Below are positions 34,342 through 44,411 of a DNA stretch of 64,000 bases, piece by piece. Numbering within the stretch: position 1 is the first letter of the stretch; each line of letters starts with the position of its first letter. The DNA comes from Phreatobacter sp. (lineage in GTDB: Bacteria > Pseudomonadota > Alphaproteobacteria > Rhizobiales > Phreatobacteraceae). Below the pieces are notes generated by a model, which had not been told where the DNA came from, searched no databases, and saw only the letters and a program-made list of their open reading frames with translations. The stretch lies in the NCBI RefSeq assembly GCF_022843985.1, contig NZ_JALHMP010000008.1, positions 85,320 to 149,319 on the forward strand. Reading direction: 5' to 3'. Both the position numbers and the translations under genes were made by a program.

Positions 34342-35007
34342 ATGCAGAACGTCCCCCAGAGTGCCGCGTCCCCCTCTTCCGCGACCAACGGCGAGACGCA
34401 GCTGCTGTCGCGCCGCTTCTTCGTGCTGGCGGCTCCCGCGATCCTGACCACGGCCTGCACCACCGTCGGCACCGGCTCCTACGGGACCATCACCGAGGGG
34501 CGCGTGACGCTGCCGGCCATGGACACGTCGGGCGTCAACCCGCGCTGGCTGCGCCAGACGGTGGCCTATAGCGGCGGCGAGGCTGTCGGAACCGTGGTCG
34601 TGCGGCCGTCGGAGCGCCATCTCTATCTGATCACCGGGCGCGGCACGGCGATCCGCTATGGCGTCGGCGTTGGCCGCCAGGGCGCGCTGTGGCACGGCCG
34701 GGCGGTGATCGGGCGCAAGGGCTCCTGGCCGAACTGGACCCCGACCGCCAACATGATCCGTTACGACCCCCGCAATGCCCGCTATGCCGGCGGCATGCCC
34801 GGCGGCATCAACAATCCGCTCGGGGCCCGCGCGCTCTATCTCTATCGCGGCAACCGGGACACGATGTACCGCCTGCACGGGACCAATGTGCCCTCCTCGA
34901 TCGGCACAGCGGTGTCTTCGGGCTGCATCCGGCTGTTCAACCACGACATCATCGACCTGCATGACCGTGTGCGGATCGGCACCCCCGTGGTGGTGCTCGC
35001 CGGCTGA
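34342..35007 (+). CDS. L,D-transpeptidase (YkuD domain) lipoprotein
   Basis: 221 residues. N-terminal RRFFVLAAPAILTTAC: an export signal with a twin-arginine and a lipobox-like LTTAC, so probably a lipoprotein. The YkuD domain covers about residues 85-221 and ends with the catalytic signature HGTNVPSSIGTAVSSGCIRL, containing the active-site Cys and His. Such enzymes form 3-3 cross-links or attach outer-membrane proteins to peptidoglycan; members of this size in Rhizobiales are numerous paralogues. ATG 34342 is chosen as the start that leaves a normal signal peptide. Confidence 0.92.
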   Translation: MQNVPQSAASPSSATNGETQLLSRRFFVLAAPAILTTACTTVGTGSYGTITEGRVTLPAMDTSGVNPRWLRQTVAYSGGEAVGTVVVRPSERHLYLITGRGTAIRYGVGVGRQGALWHGRAVIGRKGSWPNWTPTANMIRYDPRNARYAGGMPGGINNPLGARALYLYRGNRDTMYRLHGTNVPSSIGTAVSSGCIRLFNHDIIDLHDRVRIGTPVVVLAG

Positions 35008-35489
35008 CGGCGCGCGCCCAGGTGACGAGAGGGGTCGCGTGGCCCCTCCTCCCTTATCCGGCTTGCCAATCCGCCCTTTGCGCCGCTACAACCCCTGCAG
35101 CATGGTTCGCGAGCCCGAGGGCGGCGAGTCGCGTTTGCCGCCGGTGACTTGGGATCCGGCTCCGCGGCTTCCCGTCCGACTGACGCTCCGTTCTGGTTTC
35201 TTGCCGAGATCAAGACGACCGTGCCCCTTCGCCGCATCTCGCGGCGCGTCACGTTCACGGGTGTGCGGCATGCCGGCATCGACGGTTTTCGGGTCAGGAC
35301 GAACGAGCGGCTCCACCGCTTTCGCTCGCCGCCCCGCCGTCAGCCTTCCGTCCGGCCCTACCCCCTTCCTTTCCGCAGCATTGACGGCCGTGCGCCGGCG
35401 CCCTGTCGGCGCCGCCCCGGCATTTCTCGCCGAGCGGGGCCCTGTCGGGCCGGCGCCAGCGGCCGTCCCAACACACAAGAGTTCATCCG
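35008..35489. other. Leader region of rne
   Basis: 482 bp with no credible gene. GAGGGG and CCCCTC (35029-35034 and 35043-35048) can form a weak hairpin just after the L,D-transpeptidase gene. The rest is probably the rne promoter and a long 5' untranslated region; long leaders are where RNase E represses its own mRNA. No conserved element could be read. Confidence 0.35.
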
Positions 35490-38369
35490 ATGGCCAACAA
35501 GATGCTCATCGATGCCGCCCACCCGGAAGAAACCCGGGTCGTGGTGGTCCGTGGTAATCGCGTCGAGGAATTCGATTTCGAGAGCCAGTCCCGCAAACAG
35601 CTGCGTGGCAATATCTATCTCGCCAAGGTCACACGGGTCGAACCGTCCCTGCAGGCCGCCTTCATTGAATATGGCGGCAACCGCCACGGCTTCCTCGCCT
35701 TCTCGGAAATCCACCCGGACTATTACCAGATCCCGGTCGCCGACCGGGAAGCACTGCTCGCCGACGAGGCGCGCCAGCACCGCGAGGAAGATGACGAGGA
35801 CAATGGCCGCAGCCGGCGTTCCGAACGTCCGGCCAAGGGCGGAAACGGACGACGCCGCCGCCGCAACGAACGGCGCCCGCGCAACGAGGCGGCTGATGCC
35901 AAGACCTCGGAAGCGGTGACGGGCGAAGCTGTACTCGACGGCGATCAGGAAGGCGATCGCGAAGCGATCATCGGGGCCACCGAGGCGGGAATGGCCGACG
36001 AGCAGCCGGCGACTCTCGAAGGCAGGGCGCTGGAAGTCGCCCCTCCGGAGGATCGCGCCTATGCTGTAGAATCCGACGGTGGCCCGTCCGAGGATGATGA
36101 CGAGGACGGTGACGACGAGGAAAACGGCGACTCGGAAAACGGTGAGGGCCCCCGCGAGGAGGATCAGGTCGAATCCGTCGGCGCGGGTGATGCCTATGAG
36201 GACATGCCGGACCGCACCTTCCGTCCGCGCAAGCAGTACAAGATCCAGGAAGTGATCAAGCGCCGGCAGGTGATGCTGGTGCAGGTCGTCAAGGAAGAGC
36301 GCGGCAACAAGGGCGCGGCACTGACCACCTATCTGTCGCTCGCCGGCCGCTACTCCGTGCTGATGCCCAACACCGCCCGTGGCGGCGGCATTTCCCGCAA
36401 GATCACCAATGCGGTGGACCGCAAGCGATTGAAGGCCATCGCCGGGGACCTCGAGGTTCCGGACGGTATGGGCGTGATCCTGCGCACGGCAGGTGCAAAC
36501 CGCACCAAGACCGAGGTCAAGCGCGACTTCGAATATCTCCTGCGCATGTGGGAGACGGTGCGAGAGACGACGCTGAAGTCTCACGCCCCGACTCTGACCT
36601 ACGAAGAGGGATCGCTGATCAAGCGTTCCATCCGCGACCTCTATAACAAGGATATCGATGAGGTCCTGGTCGCCGGCGAGGAGGGTTACAAGGAGGCCAA
36701 GGACTTCATGCGCATGCTCATGCCGAGCCATGCGAAGAACGTGAAGCCCTATCGCGAGCCGCAGCCGCTTTTCGCCCGCTCGGGCGTCGAGGCGCAGCTC
36801 GATGCGATGTTCTCCAACACCGTCCAGCTCAAGTCGGGCGGCTATATCGTCATCAATCCGACAGAAGCGCTGGTCGCCATCGACGTGAATTCCGGGCGTT
36901 CGACCCGCGAGCACAATATCGAGGACACGGCGCTCCGGACCAATCTCGAGGCGGCCGACGAGGTTGCCCGCCAGTTGCGCCTGCGCGATCTCGCCGGCCT
37001 CATCGTCGTCGATTTCATCGACATGGACGAGGGCCGCAACAACCGCGCCGTCGAAAAGCGGATGAAGGATGCGCTGAAGAACGACCGGGCGCGGATTCAG
37101 GTCGGTCGCATCTCGCATTTCGGCCTGCTGGAGATGAGCCGCCAGCGCATCCGCACCGGCGTGCTGGAGAGCTCGACCGAGACATGCCCGACCTGCGGCG
37201 GCCTCGGCCATGTCCGCTCGGTCTCCTCGGTAGCGCTGCATCTGCTGCGCTCGGTCGAGGAGCAGTTGCTGCGGGCGGCGACGCATGACGTCATCGTGCG
37301 CACGCGCACGGCCGTGGCGCTCTACGTCCTCAACAACAAGCGCGCCCATCTCCATGAACTGGAGACGCGCTTCCGGGTCAGTGTCGACATCAGCGCCGAC
37401 GAGACCATGGCCGGCCAGCAGATGTTTGCCATCGACAAGGGCGCCCAGGTGCACACGGCGGAAACCGCCTACAAGCCGCCGGCCATCCTGCCCCTGCCCG
37501 TCGAGCCCGACGACCTCGTCGAAGAGGACTTCGAGGAGGACGAGGAGACCACCGAGGCTGAAGCGGAGAGCGGCGAAGGTCGCGCGCGCACCAAGCCCCG
37601 CGACCAGGGCGAGGCCGAGAGCGAGGAGAGCAGCGAGCGCCGGCGCAAGCGACGCCGTCGCCGCCGGCGCGGCCGCAACGGCGAGCGCGAGGACGGCGCC
37701 GAGGGTGCGGAGCGCGGTGGCCAGTTCGCCGACGATGACGGCTCGCCGGCCCGCGACGACGAGGGTGATGAAGAGGACGAAGCCGTCACGGCGACCGACG
37801 GCGAGCCAGGCGAAGCGGGCGGAGACGATGCCAGCGAGGCCGAGCGCCGGCGCCGGCGCCGCGGCCGGCGCGGCGGACGTCGTTCGCGCCGCGAGGACGA
37901 GGCCGTTGGCGTGGTCAGCGGTGCTGCCGATGATGTCGCAGCTGACGCCGAACAGCCTTCAGGGGAGGACCCCTTCCCGGTGCCGGCCGATCCGGAGGCG
38001 GAGGTCGCCGCCGAGACCGAGACGGTTGGGCGCGGTCCGCGCCATGCCGGCCGGCGCGGGCGCACGCCGCGCGCCGTCACCATCACCGAGGACGGTGTCG
38101 CGCCGAGCGTGGCGGAGGCGGCCCCCGTACCGGCAGAGCGGCCGGCACGTCGCCGCCGGACGCCGCCCGCCGAACCGATCCCGGCGGCAGAACCCGTCGC
38201 GATCGCCGCGCCGCTTCCCGTCGCGGCCACGACATTGGCTCCCGAAGCGCCTGTAGCCGAACCGGTCAAGCGGCGCCGGACCCCCGATCCCGAACCGGTG
38301 GACACGGTTCAGCCGGCGGCCGTGACCGCCAGGCGGGCCGGTTGGTGGAACCGCAAGGGCGCCGAATAG
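35490..38369 (+). CDS. rne: Ribonuclease E
   Basis: 959 residues. Begins MANKMLIDAAHPEETRVVVV; the S1 domain (NIYLAKVTRVEPSLQAAFIEYG) is interrupted by a charged insertion of roughly 160 residues (about 95-245) and resumes at MLVQVVKEERGNKGAALTTY, a feature of alphaproteobacterial RNase E. The catalytic DNase-like domain has the metal-binding Asp of VAIDVNSGRST and of VVDFIDM; CPTCGGLG is the zinc-link for dimerisation. The C-terminal third is disordered, with Arg-rich RNA-binding blocks and acidic patches that would scaffold the degradosome. It processes rRNA, tRNA and mRNA. Confidence 0.97.
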   Translation: MANKMLIDAAHPEETRVVVVRGNRVEEFDFESQSRKQLRGNIYLAKVTRVEPSLQAAFIEYGGNRHGFLAFSEIHPDYYQIPVADREALLADEARQHREEDDEDNGRSRRSERPAKGGNGRRRRRNERRPRNEAADAKTSEAVTGEAVLDGDQEGDREAIIGATEAGMADEQPATLEGRALEVAPPEDRAYAVESDGGPSEDDDEDGDDEENGDSENGEGPREEDQVESVGAGDAYEDMPDRTFRPRKQYKIQEVIKRRQVMLVQVVKEERGNKGAALTTYLSLAGRYSVLMPNTARGGGISRKITNAVDRKRLKAIAGDLEVPDGMGVILRTAGANRTKTEVKRDFEYLLRMWETVRETTLKSHAPTLTYEEGSLIKRSIRDLYNKDIDEVLVAGEEGYKEAKDFMRMLMPSHAKNVKPYREPQPLFARSGVEAQLDAMFSNTVQLKSGGYIVINPTEALVAIDVNSGRSTREHNIEDTALRTNLEAADEVARQLRLRDLAGLIVVDFIDMDEGRNNRAVEKRMKDALKNDRARIQVGRISHFGLLEMSRQRIRTGVLESSTETCPTCGGLGHVRSVSSVALHLLRSVEEQLLRAATHDVIVRTRTAVALYVLNNKRAHLHELETRFRVSVDISADETMAGQQMFAIDKGAQVHTAETAYKPPAILPLPVEPDDLVEEDFEEDEETTEAEAESGEGRARTKPRDQGEAESEESSERRRKRRRRRRRGRNGEREDGAEGAERGGQFADDDGSPARDDEGDEEDEAVTATDGEPGEAGGDDASEAERRRRRRGRRGGRRSRREDEAVGVVSGAADDVAADAEQPSGEDPFPVPADPEAEVAAETETVGRGPRHAGRRGRTPRAVTITEDGVAPSVAEAAPVPAERPARRRRTPPAEPIPAAEPVAIAAPLPVAATTLAPEAPVAEPVKRRRTPDPEPVDTVQPAAVTARRAGWWNRKGAE

Positions 38370-38399
38370 GACTTGACCGTAAGCGGTCGAATAGGGATG

Positions 38400-38422
38400 C
38401 GGCCGGGAAAACCCGGCCGTTT
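38400..38422 (+). terminator. Terminator after rne
   Basis: CGGCCGGG-AAAA-CCCGGCCG (38400-38419) followed by TTT. A second small hairpin, GACCG-TAAG-CGGTC (38375-38388), precedes it. Confidence 0.85.
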
Positions 38423-38737
38423 CCGTTTGGTCGCGACGATTCGGTGACATGGCCGATTCGGCTGCGATTCGAGGTACCTAGAGACCGCAATCGCCGTCCG
38501 GCGCACGCGGCGGCGCCGCCCCGGCGTGAACGAAGCCGAAACGGCGCCCCCATCGCTGTCACGATTTTGCCACATCCGGACATGGCGCCCTGGGGATGAT
38601 CGGCGAACTTATCCCTTGCGGAAACGGGAATCGCCGAGGGGCGCCGCGCCGGCTCAGAATCCGCTTGCCGAATCTCCCCGCGATTTCCGAGACTTGGAAC
38701 AGCCAAGCGGCATTTCCCTGGAAAATCGAACGCATCC
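38423..38737. other. Intergenic region upstream of the nrdJ control region
   Basis: No gene supported. Base composition is more AT-rich than the flanks around 38600-38760. Nothing further was recognised. Confidence 0.3.
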
Positions 38738-38753
38738 ACACCATATTTAGGGG
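38738..38753. promoter_or_regulatory. Candidate NrdR box 1
   Basis: ACACCATATTTAGGGG matches the known NrdR consensus (ACACwATATaTwGTGT) well in the left and central part. It starts exactly 31 bp before a second box, the usual three-turn spacing of NrdR pairs. Confidence 0.5.
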
Positions 38754-38768
38754 CTCGTTTACCCGGGC

Positions 38769-38784
38769 CCACTATATCTTGACG
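38769..38784. promoter_or_regulatory. Candidate NrdR box 2
   Basis: CCACTATATCTTGACG is similar to the NrdR consensus around its CACTATAT core. It overlaps a -35 candidate (TTGACG, 38779-38784). NrdR is the ATP/dATP-sensing repressor of ribonucleotide reductase genes. Confidence 0.5.
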
Positions 38785-38808
38785 TCGTCAGTGCCTGAAG
38801 CCTAGGTT
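38779..38808 (+). promoter_or_regulatory. Candidate nrdJ promoter
   Basis: TTGACG (38779-38784), an 18-bp spacer and TAGGTT (38803-38808) predict transcription from about 38815 and an untranslated leader of about 340 nt. Confidence 0.4.
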
Positions 38809-38814
38809 GCGGCC

Positions 38815-39153
38815 AGTTCGGCGGATCGTTTCAAGTCCCTGCCGGGCCTTCCCCAGACGGTTTTGAAGGCTGCTGACGCCCTGGCGCGTCGGCGCTGGAA
38901 AAGTGTCTCCGCACCCGATGGACGGTGTCCGCTTCAGCGGATCACGCCCGCGGCGGACGGAGCGACGCCAGGGGCCGTGCGACAGGGCGCGGAGAGCATA
39001 TCAACGAGCCGGCCCCCCCCTCTCCTGTGGAGAGCGGGAACAAGCCGGCCGCGGCGACAAACGGGGCCCGGATAACCGGGCGGGGCAGGTCTGGCTCGCT
39101 GGACCCAATGATGGCGTGGGAGCACACTCCCGGCCTGAGACGAGGATCGACAG
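38815..39153 (+). other. Long nrdJ leader
   Basis: GC-rich, no coding signal. GCCCGG-ATAA-CCGGGC (39066-39081) forms a stable hairpin, and GAGG (39142-39145) is the ribosome site of nrdJ. A cobalamin riboswitch was looked for because the enzyme needs B12, but no B12 box (GCCACTG) is present. Confidence 0.35.
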
Positions 39154-42100
39154 ATGCGCATCGACAGGCGTTACACCAAGGCCGGACAGTCTCCCTATGC
39201 GGAGATCGCGTTCCGCAAGGCGACGTCGGAGATCCGCAATCCCGATGGCTCGATCGTCTTCCGTCTGGAGGGCATCGAAGTCCCGGAGGCGTGGAGCCAG
39301 GTGGCGGCCGATATCCTGGCGCAGAAATATTTCCGCAAGGCCGGCGTTCCCGCGCGCCTGAAGCGCGTCGAGGAGAATGCCGTGCCGTCGTGGCTGTGGC
39401 GCTCGGCGCCCGACGACAAGGCGATGAAGGAACTGCCGGAGGCCGAGCGCTGGGTCGGTGAGACGACGTCGCAGCAGGTTTTCGACCGCCTCGCCGGCAC
39501 CTGGACCTATTGGGGCTGGAAGGGCGGCTATTTCGACCAGGAGGCCGATGCGCAGGCCTTCTTCGACGAGTTGCGCTTCATGCTGGCCCGCCAGATGGTG
39601 GCGCCGAACTCGCCGCAATGGTTCAACACCGGCCTGCACTGGGCCTATGGCATCGACGGCCCCGGCCAGGGCCATTACTACGTCGATTTCGAGACCGGCA
39701 AGCTGACCAAGTCGAAGTCGGCCTATGAGCATCCGCAGCCCCACGCCTGCTTCATCCAGTCGGTCGCCGACGACCTCGTCAACGAGGGCGGCATCATGGA
39801 CCTGTGGGTGCGCGAGGCGCGCCTGTTCAAATATGGTTCGGGCACCGGCTCCAACTTCTCCTATCTGCGCGGCGAGGGCGAGAAACTCGCCGGTGGCGGC
39901 CGCTCCTCCGGCCTGATGAGCTTCCTGAAGATCGGCGACCGGGCAGCCGGCGCCATCAAGTCGGGCGGAACCACGCGGCGGGCCGCCAAGATGGTGGTGG
40001 TCGATGCCGACCATCCGGACATCGAGGCCTATATCGACTGGAAAGTGCTGGAGGAGCAGAAGGTCGCCTCGCTGGTGACCGGCTCGAAGATCGTCGCCAA
40101 GCACCTCAAGGCCATCATGAAGGCCTGCATCAATTGCGAGGGTGCAAATGGCGAGAAGCTGGACGCCTGTTTCGACCCGAACCAGAACCCGGCGCTGAAG
40201 CGCGAGGTGAAGGCGGCGCGCAAGTCCATGGTGCCCGACAACTATATCAAGCGGGTCATCCAGTTCGCCAAGCAGGGCTACAAGGACATCGACTTCCCGA
40301 CCTATGACACCGACTGGGATTCCGATGCCTATCTGACGGTGGCCGGCCAGAATTCCAACAATTCCGTCTCGCTGAAGGATGACTTCCTGCAGGCGGTGGA
40401 AAAGGACGGCGACTGGAACCTGACGGCGCGCATCTCCGGCAAGGTGATGAAGACGCTGAAGGCGCGCGACCTCTGGGAGAAGATCGGCCACGCCGCCTGG
40501 GCTTCCGCCGATCCGGGCCTGCATTTCAACACGACGATGAACGACTGGCACACCTGCCCGGCGGCCGGCCCGATCCGCGCCTCGAACCCGTGCTCGGAAT
40601 ACATGTTCCTCGACGACACGGCCTGCAATCTGGCCTCCGCCAACCTGCTGCAGTTCTACGATCCCAAGGCCAAGCAGTTCGACATTGCCGGCTACGAGCA
40701 TCTCTGCCGGCTGTGGACCGTGGTGCTCGAGATCTCGGTACTGATGGCGCAATTCCCGTCACGCCAGATCGCCGAGCGCTCCTTCGAATACCGCACCCTC
40801 GGCCTCGGCTATGCCAATATCGGCGGCCTGCTGATGACCATGGGCATCTCCTATGATTCCGACGAAGGCCGCTCGCTGGCCGGCGTGCTCACCGCGGTGA
40901 TGACCGGCATCTCTTACAAGACCTCCGCCGAGATGGCCGGCGAACTCGGCCCCTTCCCGGGCTACCAGCCGAACCGCGAGGCCATGCTGCGGGTCATCCG
41001 CAACCACCGCCGCGCCGCCCACGGCCAGACGGCCGGTTACGAGGCGCTGTCGGTGAACCCGGTCGCGCTCGACCACGCCAATTGCCCGGTGCCGGGCCTC
41101 GTCGCCCATGCCACCCGCGCCTGGGACGAGGCGCTCGCCCTCGGCGAGACCCACGGCTACCGCAACGCCCAGGTCTCGGTCATCGCGCCCACCGGCACGA
41201 TCGGCCTCGTCATGGACTGCGACACGACTGGCATCGAGCCGGACTTCGCCCTGGTGAAGTTCAAGAAACTGGCCGGCGGTGGCTATTTCAAGATCATCAA
41301 CCAGGCGGTGCCGGAGGCGCTGCGCACCCTCGGCTATCGCGAGAGCGAAATCGCCGAGATGGAGGCCTATGCGGTCGGCCACGGCACGCTCGCCCAGGCC
41401 CCGGCGATCAACGCGGCGACGCTGCGCGCCAAGGGCTTTACCGACGAGGCGCTGGCCAAGGTCGAGGCGCAGCTGAAGACTGCCTTCGACATCAAGTTCG
41501 TCTTCAACAAGTGGACGCTCGGCGAGGACTTCGTGGTCAAGACCCTCGGCATCCCCGCCGAGGAGGTCAACGCTCCCGGTTTCGAGCTGCTCACCCGCAT
41601 CGGCTTCTCGAAGAAGGACATCGAGGCGGCCAACGAACATGTCTGTGGTGCCATGACCCTGGAAGGCGCGCCCTATCTGAAGGCCGCGCACTATGCGGTC
41701 TTCGACTGCGCCAATCCCTGCGGCCGCAAGGGCAAGCGCTACCTCTCGGTGGACAGCCATATCCGCATGATGGCGGCGGCCCAGCCCTTCATCTCTGGCG
41801 CCATCTCCAAGACCATCAACATGCCGAACGAGGCCACCGTCGACGACTGCAAGAGCGCCTATATGCTCTCGTGGAAGCTGGCGCTGAAGGCCAATGCCCT
41901 CTATCGCGACGGCTCCAAGCTGTCCCAGCCGCTGAACTCGCAGCTCATCGAGGATGACGAGGACGAGGACGGCGTCGAGGAGTTCATGGAGAAGCCGCAG
42001 GCGGCCCGCGCCGCGGCGCTCGCCGAGCGCATCGTCGAGAAGGTGGTCGAGCGCGTGCAGGTGATCCGCGAGCGCGAGAAGCTGCCCGACCGCCGCAAGG

Positions 42101-42882
42101 GCTATACGCAGAAGGCGGTGGTCGGCGGCCACAAGGTCTATCTGCGCACCGGCGAATATGACGATGGCCGCATCGGCGAGATCTTCATCGACATGCACAA
42201 GGAGGGCGCGGCGCTGCGCTCGCTCCTCAACAACTTCGCCATCGCCATCTCGCTGGGGCTGCAGTACGGCGTGCCGCTGGACGAATATGTCGAGGCCTTC
42301 ACCTTCACCCGCTTCGAGCCCGCGGGCCCGGTGCAGGGCAATGACACGATCAAATACGCGACCTCGATCCTCGACTACGTGTTCCGCGAACTCGCCGTCA
42401 GCTACCTCGGCCGCGCCGATCTCGGCCATGTCGATCCCGGCGAGAGCCGCTACGACGCGCTCGGTACGGGGGCCTCGGAAGGGGTTGCCAAGGCGGTGCT
42501 GTCGAAGGGCCTGGTGCGCGGCAAGACCGACAAGTTCACCGTGGTCGCCGGCCAGTCCGGCCAGCCCTCCCCGGGCTCGCTGTCGAGCGACGGGCGCAGC
42601 GGCACGGTGGTGACCATGGGCCGCGGCCCCGCCACCATCGGCGCCACGGCGCTGAAGGAGGAGGTGGCGGCCGCCGTCTCCCCCGCCCTCACCGCGCTCT
42701 TCGACACGGCGGAGGCGGCGCCGGAGGTGAAGGCCGAGCGCTCCACCGCCGACCGGCGGGCGGAAGCCAAGCTGCGCGGCTATGTGGGCGATGCCTGCCC
42801 CGAATGTTCGAACTTCACGCTGGTGCGCAACGGTACCTGCTTGAAGTGCGACACGTGCGGCAGCACGACGGGGTGCAGCTAA
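39154..42882 (+). CDS. nrdJ: Adenosylcobalamin-dependent (class II) ribonucleotide reductase
   Basis: 1242 residues, the size of the long class II enzymes of alphaproteobacteria. Recognisable segments: [69 protein letters not shown] (catalytic region) and [18 protein letters not shown]. It ends in a zinc-ribbon-like [22 protein letters not shown] tail carrying the redox cysteines. It makes deoxyribonucleotides with or without oxygen, using B12. No nrdAB or nrdDG occurs nearby. Preceded by two candidate NrdR boxes. Confidence 0.97.
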   Translation: MRIDRRYTKAGQSPYAEIAFRKATSEIRNPDGSIVFRLEGIEVPEAWSQVAADILAQKYFRKAGVPARLKRVEENAVPSWLWRSAPDDKAMKELPEAERWVGETTSQQVFDRLAGTWTYWGWKGGYFDQEADAQAFFDELRFMLARQMVAPNSPQWFNTGLHWAYGIDGPGQGHYYVDFETGKLTKSKSAYEHPQPHACFIQSVADDLVNEGGIMDLWVREARLFKYGSGTGSNFSYLRGEGEKLAGGGRSSGLMSFLKIGDRAAGAIKSGGTTRRAAKMVVVDADHPDIEAYIDWKVLEEQKVASLVTGSKIVAKHLKAIMKACINCEGANGEKLDACFDPNQNPALKREVKAARKSMVPDNYIKRVIQFAKQGYKDIDFPTYDTDWDSDAYLTVAGQNSNNSVSLKDDFLQAVEKDGDWNLTARISGKVMKTLKARDLWEKIGHAAWASADPGLHFNTTMNDWHTCPAAGPIRASNPCSEYMFLDDTACNLASANLLQFYDPKAKQFDIAGYEHLCRLWTVVLEISVLMAQFPSRQIAERSFEYRTLGLGYANIGGLLMTMGISYDSDEGRSLAGVLTAVMTGISYKTSAEMAGELGPFPGYQPNREAMLRVIRNHRRAAHGQTAGYEALSVNPVALDHANCPVPGLVAHATRAWDEALALGETHGYRNAQVSVIAPTGTIGLVMDCDTTGIEPDFALVKFKKLAGGGYFKIINQAVPEALRTLGYRESEIAEMEAYAVGHGTLAQAPAINAATLRAKGFTDEALAKVEAQLKTAFDIKFVFNKWTLGEDFVVKTLGIPAEEVNAPGFELLTRIGFSKKDIEAANEHVCGAMTLEGAPYLKAAHYAVFDCANPCGRKGKRYLSVDSHIRMMAAAQPFISGAISKTINMPNEATVDDCKSAYMLSWKLALKANALYRDGSKLSQPLNSQLIEDDEDEDGVEEFMEKPQAARAAALAERIVEKVVERVQVIREREKLPDRRKGYTQKAVVGGHKVYLRTGEYDDGRIGEIFIDMHKEGAALRSLLNNFAIAISLGLQYGVPLDEYVEAFTFTRFEPAGPVQGNDTIKYATSILDYVFRELAVSYLGRADLGHVDPGESRYDALGTGASEGVAKAVLSKGLVRGKTDKFTVVAGQSGQPSPGSLSSDGRSGTVVTMGRGPATIGATALKEEVAAAVSPALTALFDTAEAAPEVKAERSTADRRAEAKLRGYVGDACPECSNFTLVRNGTCLKCDTCGSTTGCS

Positions 42883-42979
42883 GAGGCCGAGGCCAGATGT
42901 GTGGAGCGACGCATAATTTGGCACCAAAAGCCGGGTTAACGTGGCGCAATCCACCCATAACGTGACATTCTCATCGATG

Positions 42980-43004
42980 GGCCTCGCCGAACGGCGGGGC
43001 CTTT
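42980..43004 (+). terminator. Terminator after nrdJ
   Basis: GGCCTCGCCG-AA-CGGCGGGGCC (42980-43001, one G-T pair) followed by TTTC. Confidence 0.85.
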
Positions 43005-43558
43005 CTCATTCAAGGTGGAGATAGACGCAGCAATGACTCACCTGGGGACTTTCGATGTGAACCGCCCCGGTCTGCCGGAGGGCGGGTTGGGTCAGTCCTA
43101 CCCAGCCATTTCTGACTGGCTCAAGCGCCGCGCAGTCTTTCGCTTCCGCGTCGGAACGCGGGAAGTTGCCGATCGGCTCCAGCAGCCCGCGCAGGGTGAT
43201 CATCCCGTCGGTCATCGGGGATCTCGCGGTTCAGGCTTGGCCGTCGCAACCCCAACCTGACCGGCCATCGCCGATAACCACCCTCAGTTCCACCACGCGT
43301 CGGGACACGACCCGGAACGCCGGCAGACTTCAAGTCGCGATTCCCCCAGCTTGGATCAGAATCGGTAGGTTTGCTGAAGAAACAAGCAAATGTCAAAGAA
43401 GAATGCGTCATTTCGGCGCTGAAATCACGCGGCGCCAGTGTAAAATCCGCCGATCTGACGTATCAGCACACCAGACATTGACTTCGATCGATCCCAAAAC
43501 AATAGTCCTCGCCGAGATCGCCCGCCAGCGGCAAAGTCCCCCCTCTGAGGTCTCACTT
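43005..43558. other. Gene-poor stretch between nrdJ and the DUF2799 gene
   Basis: About 550 bp, less GC-biased than the surroundings. Short open frames exist on both strands (for example 43006-43215 minus and 43015-43260 plus), but none has family similarity I recognise or a good ribosome site. Possibly a decayed gene. Confidence 0.35.
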
Positions 43559-44200
43559 ATGCGCATGACCCTCAAGCTCCTCGCCCTTGCAGGAATAGGT
43601 TTCATATCGGTCGGCATGTCGGGCTGCGCGACAATGTCAAGGGATGAGTGCCGCCAAGGTGACTGGGCAAGCGTTGGGCAAAGGGACGGGGCAACCGGCT
43701 ATCCGCCTTCCCGCATCGAGCAGCATGCCGAGGCCTGTTCCAATCATGGGATCGCCCATAATGCCGCTGCTTACCGTGCCGGCTGGGATCGCGGGATCCT
43801 TCAGTACTGCACGCCGGAGAACGGCTTTGAGACCGGCCGACGCAACGAGAGCTACCACGGGCTATGCCCCGCACAGGTGGTTGGACCTTTTCTGGAGGGG
43901 CGCCAGGTCGGTGAGCGCCTGGGCGGCGCCGAGCGCCGCCTCTCTTCGGCAGAAGACCGCCTGCGGAACCTTGGCAACGAGAGGAACCGGCTGCGCGATC
44001 GCTTAGAGGCGCTGCGGAGCAACAGGAACCTCAGCGAAGATGCTCGTCGCAACGAGGCGGCGCGGATCCGCGAGCGGCTGTCAACGATTCGCTTTGATAG
44101 CGACCAGGCCATGTTTGACATCGAGCGGGCGCGATATGATCTCCTGCCGGCCCAGGACGCGGCGAACGCCTATCTCTCGCGGATCCGTCGGACGCGGTAG
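43559..44200 (+). CDS. DUF2799 lipoprotein with C-terminal coiled coil
   Basis: 213 residues. ATG 43559 follows GAGG by 8 bp. A lipoprotein signal ends at the lipobox GMSGC. The next part fits DUF2799: RDECRQGDWASVGQRDGATG, then CSNHGIAHNAAAYRAGWDRG and YCTPENGFETGRR with conserved Cys, Trp and Asp-Gly residues. A long charged coiled coil (about 120-190, LGGAERRLSSAEDRLRNLG onward) follows. Probably anchored to the outer membrane facing the periplasm; function of the family is unknown. Confidence 0.85.
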   Translation: MRMTLKLLALAGIGFISVGMSGCATMSRDECRQGDWASVGQRDGATGYPPSRIEQHAEACSNHGIAHNAAAYRAGWDRGILQYCTPENGFETGRRNESYHGLCPAQVVGPFLEGRQVGERLGGAERRLSSAEDRLRNLGNERNRLRDRLEALRSNRNLSEDARRNEAARIRERLSTIRFDSDQAMFDIERARYDLLPAQDAANAYLSRIRRTR

Positions 44201-44411
44201 CCGCAGCAGATGACGGGCGCCGTATGGTCGCCTTTCCGCTCAAGCTGGTCCGTGCGCGTCTGGAGCATGGATTTCGCCGTTCTGACGTCGCCTGTCGGGG
44301 ATCATCCGGCGTGAGTTTTGTCGTGGCCCAGCGATAGACCCGAACAGGAGGCGCAGCCGCTTCGCAGAAGAACCGATGGACCTGCCATCGCCCTGTCGGA
44401 AACCCGCAAGG
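44201..44411. other. Spacer between convergent genes
   Basis: About 210 bp between the DUF2799 gene and the minus-strand HTH gene; no feature recognised. Confidence 0.3.

Noticed and set aside
33612..34472. Longer start of the small hypothetical protein
   Set aside because: The extension to 34472 crosses the divergent L,D-transpeptidase start region and is not protein-like; ATG 34094 has a ribosome site.
35150..35175. Similarity between GGATCCGGCT segments near 24780 and 35155
   Set aside because: The match is short and in unrelated contexts; most likely chance.
35358..37454. Open frame of about 700 codons antisense to rne
   Set aside because: Same cause; no ribosome site, no recognisable motif, and RNase E motifs occupy the plus strand.
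38809..39153. Cobalamin riboswitch before the B12-dependent nrdJ
   Set aside because: No GCCACTG B12 box and no typical core segments were found in the leader.
39001..42954. Very long open frames antisense to nrdJ on the minus strand (about 580 and 730 codons)
   Set aside because: Shadow frames from the GC-rich third-codon pattern of nrdJ; their translations are Arg/Ala/Gly/Leu-rich with no family motifs, and nrdJ itself is unmistakable.
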